Of a stretch of 64,000 nucleotides of DNA, positions 8,974 to 18,879 are shown one piece after another. A program made the translations under genes and the position numbers. Within the stretch, counting starts at the first letter, position 1, and each line of letters begins with the position of its first letter. The notes under the pieces are model-generated. The model worked only from the letters and a program-made list of their open reading frames with translations. It was not told the DNA's origin and did no database searches. Source of the stretch: Eopsaltria australis (Eukaryota > Chordata > Aves > Passeriformes > Petroicidae). The DNA lies in the NCBI GenBank assembly GCA_034509425.1, contig JAVTVJ010000300.1, forward strand, positions 62,001 to 126,000, read 5' to 3'.

Positions 8974-9775
8974 ACAGATCTTAGATGTCTTTTCCAACCA
9001 TTATGCCTCTAACAATTCTATGGCTTCAGCAACAGAGGAGGCAATTGAACCAAGAAGTCCATCATGCAGCTTTCTATTTACACAGGAGAGCTACTAGTCT
9101 GATTCTTTGTTTCCTTCCATTACTCACCAACCACCCTTTCAGTCCAACACCTCATTTTCTCTTGTATCTGACAGCAGGTTTGTCTGCTGCTTTATCTCAT
9201 GCCCTTTTAGCTTGCATCTCTGAACACAATAGTCCATACCACCAATACAATTATCTGTGGCCTACCTGTGTTTGATGCAAAGCCTCTGGACTGGTGTCTA
9301 ACTTCCACATAAAGCAGCCCATAGCTGTTTATTTTAGCCTGGTGTCTTCTTGCAGCTATGTCTTCTCTTTCTCTGACATCAGGACACTTTATCTGGAGTC
9401 CAGGTTTAATTCTGCTGGGGGTGACATTCAGTGGATTTCTGTTTTCTTCAGAATACCATTTATATAAACTATGTGTAATTAAAGCTCCAGTGTCCCAGAC
9501 AAGGGTGCTGAGTGAACCAGTCTAGGGGCTTGTGTCCAAAACCTGTGGGAGTGTTGTTTCCATTAAATGATTGGGTGGTTTGATCTCATTAAATGGGCAG
9601 ATATGAATGCCAGATTGTAACATTACAGATATGAATACTGCATATGCTGCTGCCTGATGCCTCTGTGCAGCTCTGGGTACTCTCTGCATCTCTGATTTGG
9701 GCACGATATTTTCTGTCTCTCTAAAAGCTGATTCCTCTCCTCCTGCCTGCAGCACCTGTGCAAAAGTTCAGCACA
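8974..9775 (+). other. 3' flank of HSPA12-like relic
   Basis: This stretch probably holds the former 3' UTR; a weak ATTAAAG lies near 9479. It ends at the alpha-like provirus, whose target duplication is at 9770-9775. No other feature was seen. Confidence 0.4.
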
Positions 9776-10175
9776 TGCGGGGAAAATGACAGGTCATCAC
9801 ACCAGATCAATGTGATCGAAAGTGAAGCCGTTTATTGTCCAACAGTGAGCATACTTATACTTTACAGCGTGCCAAAAATAAAACTGCGTGATAAGTTTTT
9901 CTTCTACCATACACACACTGTTTGTTCTCATACAGAAGTTTCACACAGGACTTTTCTCTAATTAGAGCACTAAGTTAGTATCAGAAGGCTACAATAACAG
10001 TTTCTTCTGCCAAGTTAATCTTTAGACACCTGGAGCTTGTTTTTGGCTTTCATGTCTCCCTTTCCCACAGCTGTCTTATGAGTAACCTTGAGCAGAGGCC
10101 TAGCTCTCATCTAAGGGGCCTGGATTGCTCACTTATACTTTATGTCTGTGCAGCCAGAGATAGTTATTCTCCACA
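9776..10175 (-). repeat. 3' LTR of alpha-like provirus
   Basis: On the minus strand it starts TGTGGAGAATAAC and ends CCCCGCA. It matches 12745-13145 almost throughout, and a truncated third copy lies at 20415-20771. Confidence 0.85.
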
Positions 10176-10194
10176 AATCCCCCTTCTTTTCTTT
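10176..10194 (-). other. Polypurine tract of alpha-like provirus
   Basis: On the minus strand the sequence aaagaaaagaagggggatt immediately precedes the LTR start TGTGG. Confidence 0.8.
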
Positions 10195-10252
10195 GAGCAA
10201 TCCAGACCTGGTTTACACTTTTTTCTATTGCATTTATCAAACACTTAACTAC

Positions 10253-10740
10253 TCACGGTAATACTATACCTATGATTATAATAACCACTAAAACTATCAG
10301 TCCCATCCTTACAACTTCCATTAACCATCCCTTAATACCCAGACTTACTAACCAGTCTCCCAAAGGCGATTCTACTACCCTAATCTTCTTCATGTTTTCC
10401 CTCAATTGTTGTAAATGAGCACGAATTGATTGAGAGTGGTCAGACAGATTCATACAGCACATTCCATCAAACTCTTCACAACCATCGCCCTGAGCCAGCA
10501 ACAAGAAGTCTATTGTGGCTCTGTTTTGCAGCACTGCATGTTTAACACCCTCAACGTCCTGTAATAGTTCTGAAATTATACGTGATGTGAGGTTAAGCTG
10601 TTTAGCTGTCCAGCAAGCTAAATGGTTTAGTTCTCACAGTGCATTTCCAGCTGCAGCTCCTGGCAGAAACAGTGAAAACAATACTTAGGCTACTTTCCCT
10701 TGTAATTGCACCTTATCTTTACAATTAGAGCATAATTGAT
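10253..10740 (-). pseudogene. Env transmembrane (TM) remnant, alpharetrovirus type
   Basis: The minus-strand frame from 10534 to 10253 is open for 93 codons. It shows the immunosuppressive-domain-like core (LQNRATIDFLLLA), a C-x6-CC motif and a C-terminal hydrophobic anchor (LIVLVVIIIIGIVLP). These are hallmarks of covalently linked gamma/alpha-type Env TM subunits. Upstream (10535-10740) the same frame continues through heptad-like and fusion-peptide-like sequence but carries stop codons, and it is cut at 10740 by the family D LTR. The surface subunit is gone. Confidence 0.85.
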
Positions 10741-12343
10741 TGTAGTGGTTTGAGATCGCCTATTCGAGGTTCTGGCCAAATGCCAGCACACTTACCCAAA
10801 TTTACCTGATGTTTGCTGTGAGATGAGGATTAGGAGTAGGCAAAGCAGGCTCAAACTTTATAAAGTACAAAGAAACTTTATCAATATACCTAAGACAGAG
10901 GAAAAAACAAGGAAAAACCAGGACAAACTCCTCAGACCACCCCTCCTTCCCCCACCTCTCCATTTCTTTCTCCCTGACAACATACAAAAGACAACACTTT
11001 GACCTCCAGTCAGTTTACCACCTCAGAAACAGCTCTTGTTCCAGTTCATTTAGGGAGAGAAGACTCTTTTGTTTACACCATGGATTTTCTGTAAGAAAAA
11101 TACAGTTTTTTATGGGTCTTCTGCCTCACCATCAGCCACTTCCTGGAAGAAAGATCAGCTTAATGGTGGATCCCTCCCACACCAGTAGCCTTCCCACAGC
11201 CACTATGGTGGGTCATGAACAGTCCACAGGGTACCTGTTATAAGGATGCACAGTTAAATTACAGCAACAAAGAAAATCCCTTCTTCTGTGCTGAGCAACA
11301 CAGGTTCTCCTGACAACACAAGTTCTCTGGCATTCCCCCTCAGGACCAGGGCTCTGGGTCACAGCCTCTCCTCTCTCTTGGTTCAAGTTTCTCATCAGGC
11401 TGCACTTATTTCAACACTTACTTGTCTTTACCCAGGTTTTTCAGTTCATTGGCTGCAATCAGAAACCTCACATCCCCCCTTTAGACTATTTCTTCATATA
11501 TTACAGGGAATTTATTAGCTCAGTCCCCAACCATGGTTCCCCAAAAGAATTTTCAGCTCCACTCTCGAAGCACTTCTCATACACCTCCCTCTAGGCATCG
11601 GTTCTTCTTTCCTCACTGACTGTAAAGTCTCTATGCTGCATTTATGTAGGTGTCCTCACTCGTTCCTCTCTCTCTCTGTGCAAGGAAGGATGGGTGTCTG
11701 TAAGTTTAGTCCAGGCATGGATAGAGTTAATCTCTCTCCGGAAGTGTGATGATCACGTGGTCTCTGCCAGGCTGTTTGAAAAGGTCCGAGCTGGATGGCA
11801 GAAGCCCTCAGAGTCTCTGTGGCCTTGCTCTGCGAAGCTGGCTTGGCCTGATAGGGTTGTCCGGCCCCAGGGTGACAGGGCAGGACCTGGCCTGGAGCAG
11901 GATGGAGTCTGGCCCAGTCCTTGCCTGGCCTGGAACAGGGGCCTGGCCCTGTCTAGTGTATCTGACCTGTCAGCTGAACTGTATCTGCTGAACGTTCCAT
12001 CTGGTTCCTCCCCCATGCCCAGCTGCAGCAGCACAGCCGCCCTAAACCTCCCTTTCCCCCCACCCCTCCTTTGGAAGGAGGTGGGGGGGGGCCTTACCAG
12101 GGAGAGAAGCAGGAGATGCTCCTCTCTACACAGCAGCAGGCCAAAAGAGAAAGAGGCTCAGAGGGTCTTTGCTTATATATGGGTTTTTTCCTCAAAGGCG
12201 GATCAACTTGTAATTGGTTCACCTACATATCAATCCTTAAAACTACCTAGCTACTGGCTCTCTCTCCCAGGAAGGAAGTTATATCCCTTCCTGCAGGATA
12301 GGTCACTTCCTAGATTTTGACCCCTCCTGACTAACCCAGGACA
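10741..12343 (-). repeat. Family D LTR, copy 2, inside the alpha-like provirus
   Basis: On the minus strand it runs from TGTCCTGGGTTAGTCAGG to CCACTACA, 1,603 bp. A TATATA box lies near 12174-12180 (minus). The flanks (ttgat and gtaac) do not form a target duplication, and they join Env sequence to leader sequence. This suggests that the copy arose by recombination between two separate insertions. The open frames at 11694-12320 are repeat shadows. Confidence 0.8.
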
Positions 12344-12744
12344 GTAACGGGCTTTCCCATCCCGCCGTCGCAGTGAGGCATCCCACCGACCACTCTTTCG
12401 GTGAGGCTTCCCACCCCTCGGGGTGAGGCTTCCCTCTTCCCACACAGCCTGCATGTGAGGCTTCCCACCTGTCCGTGAGACATCCCACCCTTTTAGTGGG
12501 GCATCCCGCACCCTCGGGTGCGAGGCTTCCTGCTGGGGCAGCAGGGATTTGGCTGGCTTACCCGCTCCCTCAGTGATCTATTTCACCAAATATCAGCATC
12601 CGATGCCTCCAGGGGCCTCCTATCTCGTCAGTTGGTATCGGCCCAGGTAGAATTGCTTCAGGTGGAGTCGCGCTGCAAGACCCTCTGTTTCAGCGATCAC
12701 GTCGTGAGGCCCTCTATCCTGTCGATCACGTCGGGGTCACCATT
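12344..12744 (-). other. Leader of alpha-like provirus with repeated motif array
   Basis: This untranslated leader lies between the primer site and the family D LTR. It contains seven copies of a gtgaggcttcccacc-type motif (plus-strand starts 12373, 12401, 12423, 12455, 12475, 12496, 12520). Several spacers are self-complementary, for example gcaccctcgggtgc. A 29-bp tandem duplication next to the primer site repeats cgatcacgtcg at 12694-12704 and 12723-12733. No Gag start was recognised before the junction at 12343. Confidence 0.7.
12725..12742 (-). other. Primer-binding site, tRNA-Trp, perfect 18 nt
   Basis: The minus strand reads TGGTGACCCCGACGTGAT, the tRNA-Trp site used by avian leukosis/sarcoma viruses. 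It lies two bases downstream of the 5' LTR. Confidence 0.93.
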
Positions 12745-13145
12745 TGCAGGGGAAAATGACGGGTCATCACACCAGATCAATGTGATCGAAAGTGAAGCCG
12801 TTTATTGTCCGACAGTGAGCATACTTATACTTCTCCGTGTGCCCAAAATAAAACTACGTGATAAGTTTTTCTTCTACCATACACACACTGTTTGTTCTCA
12901 TACAGAAGTTTCACACAGGACTTTTCTCTAATTAGAGCACTAAGTTAGTATCAGAAGGCTACAATAACAGTTTCTTCTGCCAAGTTAATCTTTAGACACC
13001 TGGAGCTTGTTTTTGGTTTTCATGTTTCCCTTTCCCACAGCTGTCTTATGAGTAACCTTGAGCAGAGGCCTAGCTCTCGTCTAAGGGGCCTGGATTGCTC
13101 ACTTATACTTTATGTCCATGCAGCCGGAGATAGTTATTCTCCACA
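12745..13145 (-). repeat. 5' LTR of alpha-like provirus
   Basis: 401 bp. On the minus strand it runs from TGTGGAGAATAAC to CCCCTGCA and is followed by AA and the primer site. Pairs with 9776-10175. Confidence 0.88.
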
Positions 13146-13644
13146 AGCGCAGTGTAGGCTTCATGGGCCTAAGTTTGTCCAAGAAAAGGATGCAGTTCTG
13201 CAGTGTGCTGGGTCTGGCTGAGGTGGAGTTAACTTTCTCCATAGCAACCCTTATGTTGGGGTGTCGTTTGGGTCCAGAATGATGCTGATAGCACACTGAT
13301 GCTTTGGGGGGTGAAGGGTGGGCTGGGCTTTGTGGAATTGGCTTTTTTACCCTTCGCTTAGGATGCAAAGTTTCTCTGCTGAACACCCGCCTCCACCAGT
13401 GCAAATTCTTGGTTAGCTGGATACACTGCAAGAAACCTCAGCACTGTCATCCTTATTAGTTGAATGATCACATTAGAGTCACTGCTGGCCATGTACTGAA
13501 TGTTGTTAATCACGAGAGCAGCATTCAGAGGACTAATCTGCATATATGCTATGCCCTATGATATGTAAAGGTGGAACGATTTTGAAATTACTACCTTTGC
13601 TTTGACATCTAAAATGTTATGCATGCAATAAAAATATTCACAAC
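13146..13644. other. Interval between two proviruses, with an ERV-L-type LTR scrap
   Basis: The piece 13204-13312 (from tgtgctgggtctggctgagg, through ggagttaactttctccatagcaacc) resembles the common bird LTR that starts TGTCCTGGTTTCAGCTGGG. The rest holds no clear gene. A 61-codon minus-strand frame at 13358-13543 looks protein-like, but I do not recognise it. Confidence 0.45.
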
Positions 13645-14319
13645 TATCACGATCCGCTCATAGGAGCAGGGGTCGTGATGGTTCGTTACTTTGAATCTCA
13701 GAGTGCAAAAGAAAACAGGGACAAGTATTTTTGCTTCAATCAAAATCAAAAGCACTTTATTGAGTGCCAACAACACGCTTATGCGATAGAGGAGAGAGAG
13801 AGAGAAGAAAGAGAGAGAGAAAAGGAAAGGAGGGGCATAGCTACCACGGCACGACGAGATCCTCGTTGTCTGGATCCGATGGATTCGTCTCGTCCGTAGG
13901 GAGTACTCGTAGGGGTACCTTTTGAGAGTCTCTTTATAGTCTTTTCGAAAGCGGGGGGCAGGTAACCAAGTGATGAGGCAATCCCTCCAGAGACGAGGGG
14001 CAAGTAGCCAGCAGGTGGGGAGTAAGGCCCATTGTTTTAGAGTACAGGTGCAGCTGTACCGGACATATAGTTCGGTTCTTTCCGTCCCGGTAGCCGGGCG
14101 GACACGGTTCCCACGGGCATGTACCAACACGCCTCTGCAGCACAGCTCAGCAGCACAGCTCTGCAGTACACCTGGGCACCTGGCAGGCATCCCACCAAGA
14201 TCTGGCTGGACTTCATTGTGCAAAAGTCCTTTTCCCCCTCTTAGGGTCTCTGGGTTTTCGGCCTCTGCTTCTGTCGATGGTCGTGAGGCAGACAAGGGAT
14301 TTCCGTCCAGACTCTTACA
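13645..14319 (-). repeat. 3' LTR of ERV-L-like provirus
   Basis: It matches 19349-20033 with many substitutions and small indels. On the minus strand CTATAAAG lies near 13932 and AATAAA is the complement of 13756-13761. It carries a (GA)n run at about 13793-13830 that is also present, in a different length, in the other LTR. Confidence 0.82.
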
Positions 14320-14785
14320 CCGCCCCGTGGCTCACGATCGTCGTCAGGAACCTGTAGCGTTGTCTCGATGCCTTCTGGAGTCTGTAGTGTTGTCACGATG
14401 TCTTCAGGACTCGTCCGTGCCAGTAGCATACCCCGGAAAACAGAGACAAAAGAGAAAGAGAGAAGGGAAAAGAAAAGAAAAAGAAAACAAAAGAATAAGT
14501 AATTTTAATCACATGAAATTTTGTTTAAATTTCAACAGGGCAACAATTGCCTTATTATAGTGAAATTACATTAATAATTATTTGGATAAGACCAGTTTAA
14601 TTTCTTATTATAGCTTAAAATCATATTAATAATTGATTAAATCGTTATACTTTAAAATTACATTAATACGTTGTTACACCTTAAAATTACATTAATTCAT
14701 TGAATCAAACAATAAAAATACCTTAAAATTTCATTAATAATTGATTAAATTAAAATGAGCAGTAAAGTATTTATCCAATTTCTTA
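14320..14785 (-). other. Repeat-rich stretch between Env and 3' LTR
   Basis: Two parts are visible. At about 14350-14408 a 30-bp unit (ctgtagcgttgtctcgatg) occurs twice. At about 14550-14750 a degenerate, very AT-rich unit of about 35-45 bp built on aaattacattaataatt occurs about five times. No coding sequence is seen. Confidence 0.6.
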
Positions 14786-15112
14786 TTACACCTGAGCTCG
14801 CCTTGCAACAATAATGTCAGGGGTGTCCACAGAGGATGAAACATCAACCAGATTATGCATATTCATTATGGATGTCAAGTATGCTACTCGTTTCATCATT
14901 CTCCAGTTCATGATATACAAAATTGCTGACAAGACAAAACCTACTAAGACTAGAATCAGGAGAACAATGATGGGATGACACAGCTTATTCAGGACACCTG
15001 TGGCAGTAGGTGACCACCCAAAAAGGGTATCCCACCAACTGTGGTCAGCATCCTTTCTTACCCTTTCCAGAACACGATGTATTTCGTTTACATTGTGATG
15101 AACAGTTACCAA
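14786..15112 (-). pseudogene. Env C-terminal part (membrane anchor), shifted frame
   Basis: A 108-codon frame continues the Env TM subunit after a frameshift at about 15106-15112. It has a Trp-rich membrane-proximal stretch (WWDTLFGW), then a hydrophobic anchor (PIIVLLILVLVGFVLSAILY) and a basic cytoplasmic tail. It overlaps the end of the upstream frame by 7 bp, consistent with a single small indel. Not functional as it stands. Confidence 0.75.
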
Positions 15113-16125
15113 GGTTTTCTGTCCGTTCTTTTGATCTTTTCCAAAATTTCGATTAAATCCTGATGAAGCAACAATTGCTTTACCAAGGTAAGGTTCATCC
15201 CAATGCGGGTAGGCACAACTTGGTGTATCAGTGAGTAATTGGATTGCAAAAGGTGATAAGAAGTAACTGGAGCTAAATAAAAAAAATCACATCCTACAAT
15301 TTTAGTAAAATTACAAACACAAAAATTGGAATGATTTTTAGTGTCCATCACCAAATTTTCTACAACTATTTGATCACAAGCAGTTCTCAAGCATGCACAT
15401 CCATTGCCTATATACACAAGCACTGTTTCAAGATTCTCTTTAGGATGAATTTCAAAATGACAGATATTCTGTTCCGTGTCTAAGCAAATGTCCTGAGCTC
15501 TGATTGCATTACTTTCACAAATGAACCCTAGTTGTTCCCGGACAACACAAGTTTCTAAATCTACAGTTTGCCATTTTTTATCAATTTGACGGGCCCACTG
15601 CTTATGTCCAAAAGGGTAAAGAATAGTTCCATTCCGGTTCAGCCCCAGAGGAATGATGGGAAAGATTGAATGCACTGAAGCATTGCGTATAGTTAACACA
15701 AAAGCCTTGGCTGTGTTTGTAGCAGGGTTGTAAGTGAAATTCACTAAGTTCCACCACGATTGGAATTCTCTTTCAAATTTAGTGGCACTATCCCAAATTA
15801 TTTTCCGAATTTCAGTAGGAAAAGTGCCCTCTTCGCCTTCTCTTATAATTGAGGTGGCAACTGACTGCATCCACAATTGAGCCTGGATGCAGCTAAGGGC
15901 TAAAGAAACATTATTTTGTGTGGCACCAAGTGCATCAATTATCAATTTGTGATCTTTTACATTTACCCTTTCCCAATCTGGTAGTATGTTTGATAACAAC
16001 CACTGGTGGGTTAATGACAACTGCAGTGGTCGATATAATTTGGTTAAATCTCTAATTGTGACAGCCAATTTATTCATTAGTACTTCTGAATCAATGCTAT
16101 TCGAGATTCCCAGTCCTGTTCCCAC
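15106..16125 (-). pseudogene. Env-like frame, mainly TM ectodomain (339 codons)
   Basis: A long open minus-strand frame starts in a Gly-rich fusion-peptide-like segment (GTGLGISNSIDSE), followed by coiled-coil heptads, several Cys pairs and N-glycosylation-type sites (for example NVS, NFT, NAS). It ends at a frameshift before the membrane-proximal region. The first codon is GTG; the frame continues upstream, so this is not a true start. The surface subunit is not recognisable in 16126-16674. The frame is remarkably open for a decayed element. I could not assign it to a named Env class. Confidence 0.7.
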
Positions 16126-16674
16126 AGCACCGGTTATGTCTCTTTGTGTTAAAAGATGAACAAATTGGCTGAATTTCTGTGCATTAGCAATTTAACTTGT
16201 TTGAGAGACCATACCTGATCCTGATTATATTTGGTCCAATTTCAAAAATTTTCAGGCTTAGCATAACCGATGGTTGGGTGATAGGTATTACAACATCAAC
16301 TTCAAGTCCCCCCCACCGCAGTATCTTGTATTGTTTTTTCCACACATGATTTTATGGGAAAATTGTACAACAGCTAAGTTTAACAAAAAGTTCAGCAATC
16401 ATCACCTCATGTTACCAAAAAGGGAGGGAAAAAGCATTATTCTTGTCATCCAGCACAAGGGGGGTGCTTATACCATGATATGTAGCTACTGCACTCAGTA
16501 TGGGCTTTGCTATGGCATTTATTTTAAATCTATAAATTCTTCATGTCCCTCGGAGTTCCCCTGTGAAAAGTAAACACAACAGAGCCTGCCACCAAGGGGC
16601 AGAAAAAGTTAAAATGATGGAATTATCCAGCGTGTATTTGTCCGATGCTCCTTCCCTAGGGCATCAGAGGCTGT
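16126..16674 (-). other. Decayed interval between Pol and Env remnants
   Basis: Probably the remains of the Env surface region or a deletion scar. No continuous frame was recognised on the minus strand; the plus-strand frame at 16274-16573 is antisense and has no recognised family. Confidence 0.4.
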
Positions 16675-17694
16675 TCATTCTTTTTGCTGCCAAAAAGAAA
16701 GCCACTCAGTCCATTCCTTAAACACAGCATAGAAACAAGTATAGATACAAACAAGAAAGATATTCTGTACTTCACATTGGAAAACACTCCAAACAGCTAT
16801 CAGCTCGCCAGCTTGGGCACTGCCTTCCCCCTCTGTTTCACCGGAGGAAGTGTGGAGGGCTACCTTAATAACTGAGGCAGGTTTGTCTTGGCTGCTACTG
16901 AAGCTTTCTTGTATTGCCAGGTTTTTTACAGCTCCTTCAGTTATTGAGAAAGTGTTACAATAGTGTTCAATCTGAGTATTCCACTTTCTAACTAAGGCCC
17001 TCTGGACCACCCCGTCAGGTTGGGGGGTCCCGGTAGAAGCTGCCCTAATAACTTTAAAAGGGCAACTCAAAACAATTGTTTGTGGTTGTGTAATTTTCTC
17101 CACTTCTATCAGAGCTAAGCTGACCAGAAACAGCCCCTTTTCCCAGATAGTGTGTCTTTTTTCAGCATCTCTGAAGCCATGGGAATAAATACCAACAGGC
17201 CTTGTTGGGCCCTCAGGGCCCCGCTGCCAGATGTGAATTGACAGCCCTGAGGAAGCAAACCCCCATTCCACTTGGAAAGGATCTGTAGGGTGAATAGGGC
17301 CCAGGGCTTGGTGAGCTGTTGCTTCAAAAACCAGGAATTGTAAGGCTTCTTCTTGAGAAGTATCCCATTCCCATTTCACCCCTTTTCTCAGCAAGTTAAA
17401 AAGAGGTATGGCAATTATGGAAAAATCAGGGATGTGTTTTCTCCAGAACACCAATAACCCCAAAGCATGTTGGAGATCTTTCCTAGATTCAGGCATTTTA
17501 ATCTGATATAAAAAGGTTAAGGTTTCAGGTGGGATATCCTTCCACCAAATTCCCAAAAACCAGTTTACCTGGTTTTGAGGACAAATTTGTTTTGGCTCTT
17601 TGCCTGGACTTTGAAAGAAAGGTTGCTTTGGCTCACTTCCCAGGCTCTGAGGGAGGGGTTGCTTAGGCTTACTGCCCAGACTTTGAGAAAGCAA
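16675..17694 (-). pseudogene. Gag-tail/Pol fusion frame: RT connection and RNase H remnant (339 codons)
   Basis: The first 40 or so residues are a three-fold repeat of a Q-S-x-G-x-x-P-K-Q type unit, probably Gag or linker sequence. From NQVNWFLGIWW onward it matches the end of the RT palm/thumb and connection (LGLLVFWRKHIPDF, WEWDTSQEEALQ), the FWR-HIP wording being ERV-L-like. It then matches RNase H (GIYSHGFRDAEKRHTIWEKGL), where the first catalytic Asp is not seen at its usual place. The RT active-site YxDD is absent. The join suggests an in-frame deletion fusing Gag to late Pol. The last 60 residues do not look like Pol. Confidence 0.7.
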
Positions 17695-18051
17695 GGGGGG
17701 TCCACTATTTTCTGGGTTTTCACTATGAGGGACCCGAATGTCCCTGCTAGCCAGTGTTTTCTCTGATTTTTTTTTGTGGGGTTTTTACAGGTCCACATTT
17801 TCTATTGTAATTAATCAGATCTTCTGCAACCTCACTACATGTATAAACTTTGCGACCACTGGCAGGTGAATTCAAGTGTGAACCCAACGTTTGAGAGGGT
17901 GTAGAATTTGGGGCATTCCCGGGATCAGTAGATCCAGTTTGGTCTGTCGGGTTTTCAAGGAATCTTTCCAGCTTCTCTACGGGGCCCACAACTGCTATGG
18001 TTTTCTGTAAGACAATCGCTGTGGGTTTGAGTGATTCTGGGGGACCCCGAA
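17695..18051 (-). other. Gag-Pol spacer region of ERV-L-like provirus
   Basis: Open fragments at 17565-17798 and 17747-17989 on the minus strand lie between the Gag-like and Pol-like frames. They contain proline/serine-rich sequence without a recognised domain. Frameshifts probably separate pieces of one original frame. Confidence 0.4.
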
Positions 18052-18879
18052 TTAAGGGGTCTTCATTTCAGGTTTTACAGGCATTTGCACAGGGGATTCA
18101 TATTCAGGAATCAACTTCTTTTCATGTATTGTCTGCAGACAAGCGGCTTTGTGGACGCTTTCTAGAAGTTGATCAGGGGTACTAACAATAGCTAAAGGGT
18201 CTCCGCTTTCTGGAGGATTGAGTCCCCCAGCTTGGAAAGTTGCATGCTGAGTTGGGGACGAGGTGTTATGTTTGTCTCCTGTTGTTAAGAAAACACCATG
18301 TCCCCAGTATGCACTGGCCTCCTGTTCAGTTAAATGAATTTGGTCTCCTCCGGTGAGTGACACTTGGGAGACATATTCTGTTTTAATTAAAGGTGTCATA
18401 GGAGGACAGCAGTTTTCCCCACAATTTTTTACTTGCTTTAATTCTTTGTGGGGGTAAAGTGATTCCTTTTCCTTTGTGTCTTGTGGTGGATTGGTGTTCC
18501 TTGAGTTTTTAAGACATTTTTCTCTCAAGAGATCTTGTAACAAGAGAATATAATTCTCTTTTTCCTCTAATTGTTTCTGTAAAATTTCTACTAAGTTTTG
18601 CAGGGAGTCTATTATTGTTTCCTGTTCACTGCACCGCTTAAAGCGGTGATCTATAGCCGATGTAAGGCATGCTCCTAGGACAGAGCAAATTACAGCTTTA
18701 TCTCGGCCAAGTTTGAATTTTGACCCATGCTGTAAAGAGTGAATTCTATTAATCATATTTTCTAAATTGAACCAGTTGTTTTGTGCCCACTCTTCCCCTC
18801 CTGGAGAGGGTCTGGCATTGTGTTTTGCTAACAAAGCGTAAAATGCAGCTGTATGTTTTGTTTTAGTGTTTGAGGTCAT
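18052..18879 (-). pseudogene. Gag-like coiled-coil frame (275 codons)
   Basis: A minus-strand ATG frame sits in the Gag position, about 450 bp downstream of the candidate primer site. Residues 1-75 are mixed and could be matrix-like. Residues about 85-120 form a strong coiled coil (ETIIDSLQNLVEILQKQLEE). The rest is polar and Pro/Ser-rich. No zinc knuckle (CCHC) or clear capsid homology region is visible, so Gag identity rests mainly on position. It ends at a TGA and lacks the C-terminal half expected for Gag. Confidence 0.55.

Larger units (their letters stand above)
9776..13145 (-). mobile_element. Alpharetrovirus-like provirus, gag-pol replaced by a family D LTR
   Basis: LTRs of 400 bp (9776-10175) and 401 bp (12745-13145) differ by about 14 substitutions and one indel by my count. 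Flanks are agcaca and agcgca, a 6-bp target duplication with one change. Read on the minus strand the order is 5' LTR, two-base spacer, perfect tRNA-Trp primer site (12725-12742), about 400 bp of leader, then a family D LTR (10741-12343) where gag, pol and most of env should be, then an Env transmembrane remnant, a polypurine tract and the 3' LTR. Trp priming, 6-bp duplication and the Env motif match the avian leukosis/sarcoma (alpharetrovirus) group. It cannot encode a virus. Confidence 0.88.

Noticed and set aside
11694..12320. 208-codon plus-strand frame, with relatives at 53918-54593 and 61678-62244
   Set aside because: All lie antisense within family D LTRs, differ by indels and stops between copies, and show no protein family features.
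12373..12537. CRISPR-like repeat array
   Set aside because: Repeats are short, spacers are variable and partly related, and it sits in a retroviral leader in a vertebrate genome.
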